Of a stretch of 64,000 nt of DNA, positions 12,545 through 24,728 are shown piece after piece. Origin of the DNA: Symsagittifera roscoffensis (Eukaryota; Xenacoelomorpha; Acoela; Convolutidae); NCBI RefSeq assembly GCF_963678635.1, contig NC_087062.1, positions 13,994,670-14,058,669 on the forward strand, read 5' to 3'. Below the pieces are notes generated by a model that was given only the letters and a program-made list of their open reading frames with translations, searched no databases and was not told where the DNA came from. The stretch's first letter is position 1, and each line of letters opens with the position of its first letter. Both the position numbers and the translations under genes were made by a program.

Positions 12545-12552
12545 TTAGTCTG
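12545..12552. repeat. Target-site duplication, right copy (TTAGTCTG)
   Basis: Direct repeat of 12253-12260 across the MITE. Confidence 0.9.
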
Positions 12553-14362
12553 GGTTAATTTTTTGTAGCGGTATTCAAACAAATAGCTTAGTCTTCAAAT
12601 GAGAGATTAATGATGACAAGGGCTACAATTTTTAATTTAGCAGGGACTGTTATTGAATATTGAACTAATAAAAGTTTTCAATAGTTTGAAGCAGCGCCAC
12701 CATGAGGGGTTTTTGAGTAGGTAAGCTTTAATCATTTGCCTATTTAGAAGGGTTGCCGCCTTCGATGCCGTTTAAAGAGCAAAAAAGAGAACACAAGAAC
12801 AAAGAAGTAGACACCCACCCCTGGACAAATGAACACGTCGAAAGGTGGTATCTCAATTTGAACTTAATTCAATTTATTTTTTTTAACTTCCTCCAATTTC
12901 TATGAATTCAAACATCTTTGATTAGTCAAGACATTTTTATATACTTCTTTGGAGGTTTGTTTATATAATGAAACATTATATTACTACTGAGATTCAGTTC
13001 AGTTTGAACAATTTTTCATTTCATGTCATGTTTGGGGTTACCACTCGTAGCAATTTTCTAATAAAACTCCAATACCAATCATTGCGAGGCATCAAAAAAT
13101 GACGGAGAATAGAAAAATCAAAACGCAAAAATCTCGAATTGACTTGAACAAAAAATTGAAAAAGGTTAAGCTGCTTTTCACAAAACAAGCAAAGAGCGGT
13201 AAACAGAGCTGGAAAATGAAATTGTAAAAGTGGGAGATCAAGCTCCCATCGCTTTTTTATAGTTATCACAACCCCCAGACAGAGTTGTTATAGAGAAAGT
13301 AGACTGGTAATAAAACACAAACTTTGTTTTTGTAATAATAACTTCGAGAATCAGAAATCACGCCAGTAATTGCAAATGAGTAGGAAGAAGACTAATTGTT
13401 TGTCAAAACAGTTCAATTTTTTAAAACATAAATCGAGCATTCAGACTTATTTTTTTAATGAAATTTTTAGATATTATAAAACTACTCATTTTGAAACCAC
13501 CGCAAATCTGATGAAAATGCGTGAAGTATAGGATGTACGTGGGATACATGATGATCATGAACCCGGGTTGACCTCCATACAAGAAAAATGCTTATCATAC
13601 AATTCCATATATATTGAAATTGTGTGACAGACAAGCATTTGTTACATCGCTAAAAATGCCAGAGTAAAATTTCTAAACCTCAGGGCCAAAAGTTTTTTAG
13701 TAGCAAAGCCACTTCGATTCTTAAACATAGTTTCCGAAAAAAAATGTGCATTTGCTCTATTATGTAGTCCACGCTGACTTTTTCATACAAATATCCACAA
13801 GTTGACAATGAATCTTGTGTGAACACTGATTTATTATTTTTCATTTTCTATGGCAAGATCAACTTTTATCTGTCAGAAAAAAAACAGTCAACAGATTTCA
13901 ACCGCCAATTACTAGCCATGTACGAGTAGACAATTACTAGTCATTTAGAAGTTACTGTTCTTGGTTATATTGAGCGAAGACAAAAATATATATATTTTTG
14001 AACTAAGGAGAAAACGCTTTTCGGAAAAATCATTTCTGAAAACTGTATGATTAGAAACTTTGATTAACCCGTGAAGAAGAAGGCATAAGTTAACAGCGGA
14101 CGGGAAGAAACTTCTTTTTGGATTTTCTTCGTGGAAGCTGATTGTTGATTCAAATCAGGCGCAGGCAAAACCCGGATGCTTAACTTTTAAGCTTAACTAA
14201 GCTATGGTTTATTTACAAGAGGTCATCTTGGAAATCAAAACGGACAGTCGATTTTTAAGCCACAACTTTATGGTTGGGAGGCATTTTTACTGGTATTTTT
14301 TGTCACGGATTTTTGGAGCAAACACATATGTTAGATTGTTGGTGAAATTGAAAAGTACCTGT
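12553..14362. other. AT-rich stretch without a recognisable gene
   Basis: No exon, RNA gene or clear transposon was found. An 82-codon minus-strand frame at 13,021-13,269 has no recognisable features and is not called. The phrase GTTACTGTTCTTG near 13,953 recurs near 8909, so at least part of this is dispersed repeat. Confidence 0.5.
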
Positions 14363-14366
14363 CAAT
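14363..14366. repeat. Target-site duplication of the LTR element, left (CAAT)
   Basis: Matches CAAT at 32,972-32,975, immediately outside the right LTR. A 4-bp duplication is usual for Ty3/gypsy integrases. Confidence 0.85.
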
Positions 14367-14776
14367 TGAGTTAGGACCGATGTGGTTAACTCATAGAGTA
14401 ATTTCGGATAGGGTACACCGTCTGCTCGTCACGCTGTCTTATTTTCGGCCGGATAGATTCGTGCAACTTCTTAGTCTAATACCGATCCTAATCTTACTCT
14501 TATATCTACTAGTCTCAGGGTGTTTAACTAGTCTCTGCTAGGCTCAATAGATCTAGAGTATACTGGCTTATTGCAACTGCTGAAGTTCTCTTGGAGAGGT
14601 AACTAATTTCTAAGTTAAATTCAAATCTCTCTGGTGCTGAAATTACAAGTAATTTCAGCACTTACAAATAAGTGGGTTGTTAGTTGGATGGATTATGATT
14701 GGTTAATATTAAATATTTTACAGTGGTAAAATATCTAATTTATCCAATAATAAATTGTAGTTTAGATCAGGTTCCA
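14367..14776 (-). repeat. 3' LTR of the 18.6-kb retrotransposon
   Basis: Plus-strand ends are TGAGTTAGGACC and GATCAGGTTCCA, giving the usual TG...CA termini. It aligns without gaps to 32,562-32,971 with about eight substitutions. It contains a perfect 13-bp inverted repeat GTGCTGAAATTAC / GTAATTTCAGCAC (14,634-14,661) separated by two bases, unchanged in the other LTR. No strong polypurine tract touches the internal edge. The nearest purine-rich run on the minus strand is about 35-50 bases further in, which is unusual. Confidence 0.92.
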
Positions 14777-16376
14777 CTCATCCAGGGTTTACAGAGTTTT
14801 TTAGAACTATCTTTCTTCTCTGCAATTTGAAGGATGGATGATGAATGTTGGTATTTGGCGAACATCATTTTCTTATCCGGTTCCTCTTGAAGAAGAACGT
14901 TCCAGGACGCTGGAATTATGGATAGGAAATTGTTACGTCGTCATTCGACAACGACTGTGATCCCCAATGAAATCAATCCGATTTCAAAATGGTTTGCTAT
15001 GTCAGGTTTTTCTGTATTACTAGAGAACTGTTTTGTGTGCAGCCTCGTCTGGGAATGGCGTGAAGATCGTGTGTGGAAGGGATGCCTTGTAACTCGGATC
15101 TGTACGTATTCTTGAACATCGAGGTGGTCATTGTTCTAGTTCAATGAAGTCCTTTTCTGCGAAGTCAAGTCGTACTCTAAATCCTTTGAGTTGTGACTGT
15201 GGACGGCATGTCGGTTGTGTTTTGCCATTCTCTTGTTCGAGTGTGATGGGATCATCTAGTCTTTGGATGTTTGTCTTTGTTGTTGTGTATGATCTATATA
15301 CTGCAAAGTATGATTTACCTTTTATGAAATTATGTTAATTCGGTTTTTTAATCATGAATTTAGTTAGTCGTTTTCACAAAAGCGTTTTGTTTTAGTTTGG
15401 TTATTTTGAAGATTTACTCACCCTTGAGTACCTCTTATTAAAAATAGGAGTGTGGTCACAAAGCGTGGACGTAGCGCGGTGGGTTAGGCCGGCTATAGAG
15501 CATGCTCAGGACGTCCTCTCTGGTGGGTTAGGCCAGGAGTGGGAGTATGATTTCATGCTCTTTCTTTGAGAGGTCCTGTTATGTGATAACGTTTTATGTT
15601 GGGTTTATGTTGGTCTTTCTCATTATACTTTAATTGTGTCCTTTTTTCAAAAATCAAATTGTTTTTGGTATGGGTTTGTCTTGCGACTTTTTTTGTGTTT
15701 TATGATTTCTTTTTTAGACTTTATAATAGTCGTCAAAAGAATAAATTATCCAGTTTTAAACTGGGTTAATCCAGTTTGGGTACCGTTGGTTTTCTTTTCT
15801 TAGTCATGCTGTTATTTTATGATTTGTGGTGTTTAGTAAGCTGCGTTGGTTAGTTTGGTTTAGTATATAATTCCTTTCCAACCGGGTTAAAGGAAAATTT
15901 GAAACTTGTTATCGTGTGTTAGAGTTGTTGATAGTGAAAGCTTGAAAATTAAAACCATTATTTGAACAATTCTTTGTGGGCGAGCTGTGCGAGTTTGCAT
16001 AAAGTTCTTGTGCGAGTGAATGAAAATATTGAAAAGGTTAGTACTGCTTTCTCATTTTATCAATTTATTGCATAGAATTTGAATTTTACTGCGTTTTGGG
16101 GAAATTTAAAATTATAAATTTTCATCGTAACTAAGTTTACTGCTTCATGGGGAAATAATTTATAAATAAAATTACTACATTTGGTATGAATTTTACTACA
16201 TTATTTAGTGCAAGAAATTAATGAGTTTTAAGATGATTTAACAAATTTGTATTTTTAATTTTCTTTTCTTTTTTGTAGATGATCGTGGTGTGAAGACTAA
16301 AAATATAAATCAAACAATGATAGAAAATGGTTAGTACAAGTTTAAATTTATTAGTTAAATTTATTTCAAATTATAC
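14777..16376 (-). other. 3' non-coding region of the LTR element, with a structured segment
   Basis: About 1.6 kb between the last reading frame and the 3' LTR with no ORF that looks coding. Around 15,470-15,590 the sequence becomes GC-richer and contains GGTGGGTTAGGCC twice, and two pairs of complementary words: AGAGCATG with CATGCTCT, and CAGGACGTCCTCTC with GAGAGGTCCTG. These could fold into a compact RNA. TAGCGCGGTGG at 15,472 also resembles an RNA polymerase III box A, but no box B follows. Confidence 0.45.
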
Positions 16377-18192
16377 TTACCTTAATCTTCTGGGGAAAAA
16401 GCCGTGGGGGAAGATGTCGTGAATCATATCTGATGTTGTTAGTAATTTGGCTAGTATGCGTATGATGTTTTTAGTTTGTAGCAGTGGCCAAAGCAATTGT
16501 AGTGCTTTAAGGGTGTTTAGTTCTTCGGTGCCTACTGCAAACTCGTAAGGTGTGTTTTGGATGAGGTTATATACTTTATGATTATATTTAGTATTGTGAA
16601 TGAATTCTAATATGGGTATTTCAATAGGCTGGATAAATTCATGCGGGATAAGGAAGGGTCTGGATTCTTCGGCATTGAAGGTCTTCGTGATGGGACAGAA
16701 TATATACATTTGGGTAACTGGGTCATAGTTGCGGAGGATGCCGTGGAGGTTAGTATTTTTAATGCAATATGTAAAATTAAGAAAAAATGGTGACGTGTAC
16801 TTTGAGTTTAGAAACTGAAAACGATGGTGAGGTTGTCTTGACGGGGTGTGCAAATCAAAATGATTTTGTATAAAACGATACTATGTGTATGTGTGCGTTT
16901 GTTTAGTGCGTAACATAATATCGTGGGAACAGCGCAAATCGCGTTCCTGTGGTGAAAGAAAGTGAAAGGTTAGTGAAAATAACTGAAATTTATCATAGAA
17001 GCTCTCGTATGCTTGAATATCAGCTAGTAATTCTGAAATAATGTGGTCATACTTTCTATCAAAAATATTAAGTGCGAATACGTATGATGTTTTGATGAAA
17101 TTTTTTTTGTTATTGGCGGGTTTGCGAAGCGGTCTTCATCTAAAAATTGATCTTGATTAGGGCGGATGATATTATGATCGTTTTATTCTATTGCAAATTC
17201 GTTAGCTCGGGGTGCAGTGAATGTTTTTAGTAATTTTTTATATCCAACGTAAGTAAATTGTCGAGGTGTTAGTGTTGTGGTGAGTCTATATAACATGTTT
17301 TTGTTCTTTTCTATGCTGTCATGAGTATTAGCTAGTGGTAGGCAAAGGGGGTTAGTAAAATTATAATAAGCTGTCCAATGAAGTGTTGGCACTAAAACGT
17401 GTTCATCTACAAAATTGCGTGTATCATTAGTATTATTAGGTGTATTTAATGTATATTGCGGAAATGAGGGTAAGGTGATTTCAAGAAAATTTTTCGTGTT
17501 GGTGTGTGCGGGTGATTAATATATTCGCGGGCTGTTCCGGGTTTGGTTGGGAATGGGTGATTTGGAAATTTTCGTTTAAAGGTGCGATAAGCTCGGTGAG
17601 TGCTAATAGGTGTTTCGGTGGATGTGGATGATTGTGCTAATGATGGAGTGTAAGCTGAGGAGGGTTTAGGAGTAGGTGGATTTGAGGATGTTATTGTGGA
17701 TGATAGTTGATGTATTGTGAGGGTGTTGGAGTGTATTAATTGTTGTTGTAAGGTAATAAAATTATCGAGCTCCTGGGAAATTTGGGGGGTATCTGGGGAA
17801 TTATTATATGATCTGTCGGAATGAAGTGGAGAATAGGTTGGGGTAACTTGAGAAGCATAAGAAGGAGTGGAAATGGATGGGAGTGGATGATTTGATAGGA
17901 TTGGTTGAAAAGGGGGTATAGAAAAAACTGAGGAGTTGGTCTGGGTATAATTAGAGGGAGATTGTTCGGAGTCTGCAAATTCGTCGGGGGTTTCTACATT
18001 AGAGTTATTAAATTGTGAGATAGAATGTAAAACTGAAATATCTGAGTTAGTATCAGAATTCGTGCTTGATGATATATTAATAATCGGAAAATCGGGTGAT
18101 GGGAAAGCAAAAAGTGGGATTATTGGGATTTGAGTTTGGAGGTTGGCTGGATGGGAATTTGAGCGATGGAGGGATCCAAGTTGTCGGCTCAT
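16377..18192 (-). pseudogene. Unrecognised ORF downstream of env in the LTR element, broken
   Basis: The ORF opens at 18,192, overlapping the env-frame stop by four bases (ATGA), as in coupled stop-restart translation. The first 248 codons are rich in Ser, Pro, Thr and Asn and look disordered. That frame closes at 17,446. Coding-like sequence continues in other frames, with segments such as LPLANTHDSIEKNK (17,183-17,392) and a 158-codon frame at 16,377-16,853 containing ILRNYDPVTQMYIFCPITK and a basic end. Stops and shifts separate these parts. I do not recognise any domain. Most gypsy-type elements have nothing after env, so this is an extra gene, a captured gene or the remnant of a larger env tail. 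Confidence 0.55.
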
Positions 18193-20890
18193 CGTGGGCT
18201 AAAAAAATGATTATGTTGAGACTGAAAAGTGGTTGTGTGGGGTTGTTCTATAATTTGTTCGTATGTATAATCATTTTGTGAATGATGTGTCATTATATGT
18301 TGGATGGGGCTTTGTGTTGTATTTGGTCTAGAATTTGGATTATTTGTGATTGCTAGGTTTCGGAAATTACGGGGAATTAATGATAATGGATGATTTTGTG
18401 GTAGGGGTGGCAACTGTGGTGCGGTAGGTGTTATTTCTATTTTATTGTGTTCTTCGTCGTAAGTGTTTTGTCTTGTGGATATTTTTGTGTTGTAATCTTT
18501 TATTTGTGCATCTAGAAGTATTTTGTTTATTGATGATGAAAAAATTGCAAAAAATCCTGCAAATAGTATACGTGCTACACTTGCTTGTCGGTTTACTTGT
18601 GCGTGTATAGCGCATGTGTTATAGATTCCTTTTAAGAGTGAGAAAAGAAATCCTATAAAATTAAACATGGCGTATAAGATAGTTAATTTTTCTAAGATGT
18701 AATAGGGCCATCCTAGAAAAGCTGGAATTTCGTTTTTTAAGGTGACAAAACTGAAAATATTTGTAGGTGAAATATCTTGTGGTCTGTATTTTTCACCGTT
18801 TAAATATATGTAGTCTTTAATGTCTTTAAAATATCCGCTATAATCTTGTGCATAAATGTCTGCGAATCCTGCGGTTTCGGCAAGTTTTCTTAAATTCTGG
18901 TCAATCGATTGTCTTTGTATTGTGTCCATTTGTGTTAATGTATCCTGAAAATGTTGTGTTCTAATGTGGTGTTGTAAATCAGATTTAGAATATATTCCAA
19001 TTGACTGTAAATCAATATTTGGATTACGGGCAATGGCTCTGATGCTTTCGGGCAAAATTTTTTTGAGTGATTGCATTAATCTAGGGTATGGTGTAAGTAG
19101 AAAGTATTTATCTTCATCAGGATTTAATTGTACTACATTGTGGCTATTTTCTGATCCAAGTGGGACTGCGATATCCCAAAAATATGTTCGTCTTGAAAGT
19201 GTGTCGACAAAGTGTACTTTATTTTTTATAGAATATAGGGATTCTTTTATAACAACGTTTGTCTTCAAAAACATATAGTGGTGATACTTTTTTGGTGCAA
19301 GCATAAAACCAAAAAATATTTCCTTCGTAATCTAGAAAATTTGATCTGTTTCCTGATAATAAGTATCCTGCGTAAGATATTTTTAGTACTGCTAGTGCGA
19401 GTGATTGTAGGATTTGTGTTCTTTCCATTTCGCATAGTTGATGAAGTGTTTCTAATTCAGAAAGTGACATTTCTTGAAAAATTCGACTAATTGTGTAGTC
19501 TAACTTCATATCTAAGTGGATATTGTAATGAATATTCCGAAATAGGTGCTATTCATTAGTGATAGTTCTTGTAAACGTGTGCTTTTACTGTCATATGGTT
19601 TCAGTTTTCCACCAGGTTGACCTGTGTTTTTTTTGAAAGTTTCCTGGGATGTATGATGTTCCTTCATTTAGAGGATGACTTGTGGCATTAGGGTTAAATT
19701 TTATTTTTCAAGTGGTCATGTCGAAACCTTTTTCGTATTCGACAAGTATTTTAGAGTATTGTGTCTTATAAAGTGGATTTCTAAATTTACATGCAAATTC
19801 TGTTTCTTGATAGATTTGGAAACGTGTTAATTTATTTTCTATGTCATGGATATTTCTAAAATCATTACTTTGTTTTCGGGATGGGTTTACTTGTTGGTAT
19901 GGAATTGATTCTATAAAATTTTTTTCATGAAATTTTATCATTCGGGCGTGTATTTTTGCTACTTGAAGTGTTGTGCATGTATCTTCGGGAAACCAAACAA
20001 TTGTTGCTTGGGTCCTTGTCGCAGGGTCACAATAACCTTGATCTTTTTTGCAAGGCAATCTAACTCCTTGATATATCATTGTGTTATCAGATAAATCTCG
20101 TGTGAGTTGTACTTTTTCGAGTTGTATTTTCCAATCGAAAAACATTATTTCTTGATATCCTTTATTTTTTGTGTCTGCTTTGCAGTTTGAGGGTTCATTT
20201 ATTCCAATGTGTGGTATCCAGTGTTTATCGTGTATGTCGTAAGTTAATCTTCCGTGTGCGCCGTTGTATGGGTATTTTTCGTCTAATTTTATATGTCCTT
20301 GATATCGTTAAAGTTCTGCTTGATGTACAAAATCGGCAAAGACTTGAAAATTTATTATTTTTCTGTCTGTGTTTTTATTTCTTGTGATGTTTAGTCTGAG
20401 TAGTTTGTTTTTACAATCATCGGGATTTAGATGTAAAAGTCGTTCTAAATTACTTTGATAAAATGATTCGTGATCAAGTCGGTTCTTGTTTCCATTGGAA
20501 ACTTGTGAACAGTGTACTTTCTTTTCGGAAAATGTTGCTGTAAATTTATATCCTGTGACTGTTGTTGCTCGGGCTTTTGAATACAATGTTCCTTTTACAT
20601 TTGTAATTTCTATAGCTTGTGGTTCTGTTTCGCATTGTGATACTTGATTTATTGCATATTTGTGTAGTGTTTTTTGTTCGTTTTCTTCACAATCATAGTG
20701 TGTTACTAGTAAATCCTGGGGTCCTGTGCGAGAAGGATTTGTGTTTTGGTCGGAAAATATTTAAAAAAAGATGTGTTGAAATGTTAATATTTTTAGAATA
20801 TACATGTGTATGATAATCTTGAGTATGGGTTATAAAATGTGATGTAACCAATTGTGTTTTTGTATATCTATCGTATTTATATATTACTTC
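18189..20890 (-). pseudogene. env: Envelope-like glycoprotein of the LTR element, broken
   Basis: Several minus-strand segments make up one glycoprotein-like region. The N-terminal part (20,308-20,586) has a Cys-containing ectodomain and LLHLNPDDCKNKLLRLN. Then come 19,708-20,145 with RLPCKKDQGYC, VWFPEDTC and TEFACKFRN, and 19,219-19,509 with FWFYACTKKVSPL and RCYKRIPIFY. The 371-codon frame 18,189-19,304 has PYYILEKLTILYAMFNFIG and LFAGFFAIFSSSINKILL, a hydrophobic region fit for membrane anchoring, followed by a cytoplasmic-like tail. The Cys, Pro and aromatic pattern recalls glycoproteins of chuviruses and env genes of some Bel/Pao and other LTR elements; that is from memory of the family pattern, not a search. 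In-frame stops (TAA at 20,308, TGA at 19,708) and frame changes near 19,620 and 19,510 disable it. Confidence 0.65.
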
Positions 20891-21067
20891 AGTTGTTATA
20901 AATGGTGGTGGTAGCGATTGAGCTGTTATATTTGGTGGATTTAATGGGTAGGGATGTTGAACAATATTGTTAAGTTTTATCGTGATTTCAAATTTTAATT
21001 GGAGACTATTTTGTTAAAGTATTTGAATATTGTGTTCACGAATATCTTCGTGGATATCTTGTCTATA

Positions 21068-22031
21068 TTATAGTCTGTTGAGTGCCCAACTGTGGAGTCG
21101 GTTACTATCTTGATGTTGTCCAAAAAATGGTGGGGGTGCTACGAATGTATTCCAATCTAGTCGTAAAGGGATATTTGTTGATGATTGTTCTCGATATCTA
21201 GCGTCGAGGTTATTTGGAAAATTTAGAGGGAAAAGCGTCGGTGAGATTTGACTTAATGATGGTGTTGACGGTAGTGATAATGTTTCTGGTAGCGATGATA
21301 GTGTTGTATCCGTAGAAATATCTATTGGATCATTCACTAAGTTTGGTTCATCTTGTGTATATGAGTGTGTTGCCCAATATGGTAGTCGTGCGGTGGGATT
21401 GGGGGATTAAAGGGATTTTCACGTATTTGTTCAGATGTTTGTGTTGAACCTAAGTATTCTGAGGGTATATTTGAGGTGCTATGTTGTGAAAGTAGTGTGG
21501 GAGTTTCTGGCAATGTACTACTTGAAATTTCTGAAGTTGGTGTTGGTGACTGGGGTCTATCAAAATGAACTCTAGGGGTTTGAAAACTTCTATTTCTTCG
21601 TGGATGTATAATCTGTCTATTTGTTTCGACTGTATTTTGATTTTGACTAATGTTTATTAATCTGTTTAAGTCCTGTGGTAATCTGGGGTACAAATTATAT
21701 GTTGGTTCACTTAGGGGTGCCTGTCGCTGAACTGGTTCTAATGGTTCGGATAAGCGAGCGTGTCGTTCTTCAAAAATGTATTGGTTATCTTGAAAAGAAA
21801 TTCGTGTGGAGGTTTGGGGATTTTGGGTAGTTGTGGGTATTACTGGGTTTTCTTGGGATGATGTCGGTGAAGACTGATTTTGTGATTGTTGGTTAGCAAT
21901 TTTTGAAACGTGTCCGATTGATTTTTTCTAGTGGGAGATTTATGTTTATTGTAGTATTCTTCGATGAAAAGAATTAAAAGGATTGTTGCTAAGGCGAATG
22001 TGACTATTGCCTTTTTTACACATTTGCACAT
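21068..22031 (-). pseudogene. Pre-env region: hydrophobic leader and Pro/Ser/Thr-rich frames
   Basis: A 63-codon frame (21,840-22,031) begins MCKCVKKAIVTFALATILL, which looks like a signal-anchor, then turns basic. It is followed by frames at 21,337-21,693 and 21,068-21,337 that are very rich in Pro, Ser, Thr, Asn and Gln and carry no recognisable domain. They may be the N-terminal extension of env or a separate small membrane protein. The frames are not continuous with each other. Confidence 0.45.
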
Positions 22032-23122
22032 TGTCAGTATTAGGGATGATAAAAATTTGACGAAAATTACAAATAGTAAAAAAATATCTGTTCTACTAAA
22101 AATTGTTCGTATTATTTAAATAGACTTTGAATTATCGTACCTGTGAATATGATCAATGATTTGGGAAAGTTGGAGATATATTTCAAATAGGGAGTAGAAA
22201 ATTTAAAAAATATTGCAAAAAATTATTAAAATGATTATAAAAGCTTCAAAAGTATCGAATAAAAATATGAACAAAAGTTTGAATAGTGTGAAAAATTTTA
22301 TTAAAAGATTTAAGATTATATTTTTTAAAATATTGACTGATTGAGAGAAGAGCATTTAAGAAATGATTTCTTCGTCGAATATTTTTTGTTGTTTGGGGCG
22401 AGATTCAAGTGTGGTCGGATTATTTATTGGTTTTTTGACAAGTAGGTTGAGTTTTGTGAAAAATTGTTGGGGGCTATTTTTGTGGTGTTCGGGAGGAGGT
22501 CTTCTTTGCTTTATTTTTATTTGTCGGGTGATCTGGGGTATTTTTGAAATATTTGTACTTTAGGCCAAATGATTATGGTCCTTTTTTACTTTAGGCTAAT
22601 TCGCCATTTTTGGTTGGAGGGTTTTTGAGGTCTGAGTTGGGAAAATATTGTTGATCTTTGCAATATTAGATAGGGGAGGGTTGTAATATTATGGTGGTAT
22701 TTATTTTAATTGTCAAGTTTTAGCGAGTTGCTTGTTTTTGACCTGGAGGTTGTAAAGTTATAGTTATAGATATGCCTGGAGTTCAATATCTTTCGGCTAA
22801 TAGGTTGGTGTTAGAGATATAGAAGGTGACCGGTTTTAGGGAATCCTATTGGCTGAATCTGAACTAGAATTGTTGCGTATTTATCAGCATGTTTTCTTAA
22901 AAAATGAAAGTTCAAAATGATTTAGAGGCGTAAAAATTATTAATCTTTAAAATCAAAGTTGTTTTTGAAATTCAACTTTCTTTAATATTTTAGATTGCGG
23001 AATGAATGTTTTGTAATTTTTACGTGGTTGATTTCTAAGTCGTGATGATTCTCTATGTTCTGATTTTTCTTTTTGTTCTTGTGGTAAAATTTTTTCTATC
23101 CTTTTCCTGTTCTTTCTTTCTT
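22032..23122 (-). other. Spacer between pol and env in the LTR element
   Basis: About 1.1 kb of very AT-rich sequence. No long minus-strand frame is present. A splice acceptor for a subgenomic env RNA would be expected here or just upstream, but I could not single one out. Confidence 0.4.
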
Positions 23123-24728
23123 TTAGAGGTATTTTTGGGTCTGGTATTTTTTGATTGTTTTAGTTTTAGTTTGTTTTTGATTTTGATTTTCATGATGAAC
23201 GTTGTCTTGTTCATTTATTTCTTTTTCTGTATGTGGATGATTTTGAATAACTTCTAAACCTGTGAAAGGATATAACTGAGTTAATTCGCGTAGTGCGTAT
23301 TCTTTTGGGTAGTAGGGCAATAGATTGTTACGATGTTGAACAATTTCTTTTTAGTTGAATCTGTAAGTTTATACGTTACGTCAGTGGGTTTGGCAATTAT
23401 TTGGTATGGTCCTTTTCGAAGGGGTTGTAATTTTTTAGAGATTTGCGTATTAAAGTTAGATATTAAGACAAATGTTCCAATTTTTAAATCTGTGGCTGGT
23501 GTAAAGCGTGAATTAATTTGGTCGTTAATGTTTTGCCTTTGTAACAATTTCTTTGTTGATTTTTTGGTAAATTTCATTGTGTTTTTTATCTCTATTTAAA
23601 ATCCATTCGGTGTGTGCCGGAGGCTAATTTAAGAATTTGTGGGTGATGAAAATGATCTCCATCATGTGTGTGTAAAGGTAGGTTTTAACATATTGTGTCT
23701 TTATTTGGTTGGCAATAACTTTGTGCAGTTTTATGGGCATTTGCTGTAAACATAATTGGTTTACGTGGCTTTTGATTAAAAAACATTTCGTATGGTGACA
23801 TTCCTAAAGTTGTCGTGATTTGTGAATTATATGCTAAGGGAAATAATTTTACATCTGCTGACCATTTTGTGTATTTTGTATCATTTCCATTTATGATACA
23901 TCGGAGATATTCTTGTAGTGAACGGTTCATACCTTCGATTAAACCGTTTGTCCAAGGTGCATGAGATGTACGTGGTTTATGTTTGATGTTATATAAGTGG
24001 CATAGTGTGATGATTTCATTATTTATGAATTCTGTACCGTTGTCTGTAACTAAGATTTCGGGTAATCCGAGTTTAGCTATCCAATGTTCATAAAGCGTTG
24101 TGTAAGCATAATAAGCATTACAATGTGGTACTGGGTTGAGTGCTACATAATGTGTGAATGCGTCAACAATAACCATAATGTAAGAGTTTCCTTCAGAGGA
24201 TGGTGAAATTGGTCCTTTTGTATCGAATGAAATGCGATGGTTAAATTATAAACTTTGTCCTTTAAAATCTTGTTTTTGCGCTATTTGTTTTTGATTTGGA
24301 TAAGGTTTGTTCAATTGACATATTATACAATCATTGCATAATACTTTTATCCAAATTGGTGCATTTGGGAAATAAAAATTTTGTGTAAAGTTCGAGTATG
24401 TTTTTTCTGATCCGGAGTGTCCTTTAGTATTTTGTGTATGTGAGATATTAAAAGCTCTTAATATCATACTTAAAGGAAGACAGGGAACTTTAGAATTATA
24501 TAATTGATATTCTAAAAGATCTGTATTTTCATTAATTGTTGTGTTATTAAATGTTCGAAAGTATCGGAGGAGTGTTTTATTTCCTAAAATTGTGGTATCT
24601 GCTTTTACAGGCTTAGTTTTGTATTTGTGCCATGATTTTAGTTGTCTAATTACTGGGTCGAGATTTTGATATTGTTTTAAAAGTTTCAAATGTAATTTTA
24701 TTTGTTGGAGGGAGAAAAAAATTGTCAA
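23123..24728 (-). pseudogene. pol: Integrase region of pol, broken
   Basis: The region 24,246-24,728 carries the zinc-binding HHCC domain: HTQNTKGH then CNDCIIC. The frame meets TAA at 24,246 and resumes in frame. The catalytic core (23,685-24,176) shows VIVDAFTHY, LVTDNGTEF and GLIEGMNRS, that is D, D and E with exactly 35 residues between the last two, the hallmark of retroviral-type integrases. The C-terminal part (23,281-23,577) has LRKGPYQIIAKP, the GPY/F module of gypsy-type integrases, then a charged tail in a third frame (23,123-23,320) with LPYYPKEYALREL. All core catalytic residues are intact, but stops and shifts break the protein. Confidence 0.85.
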
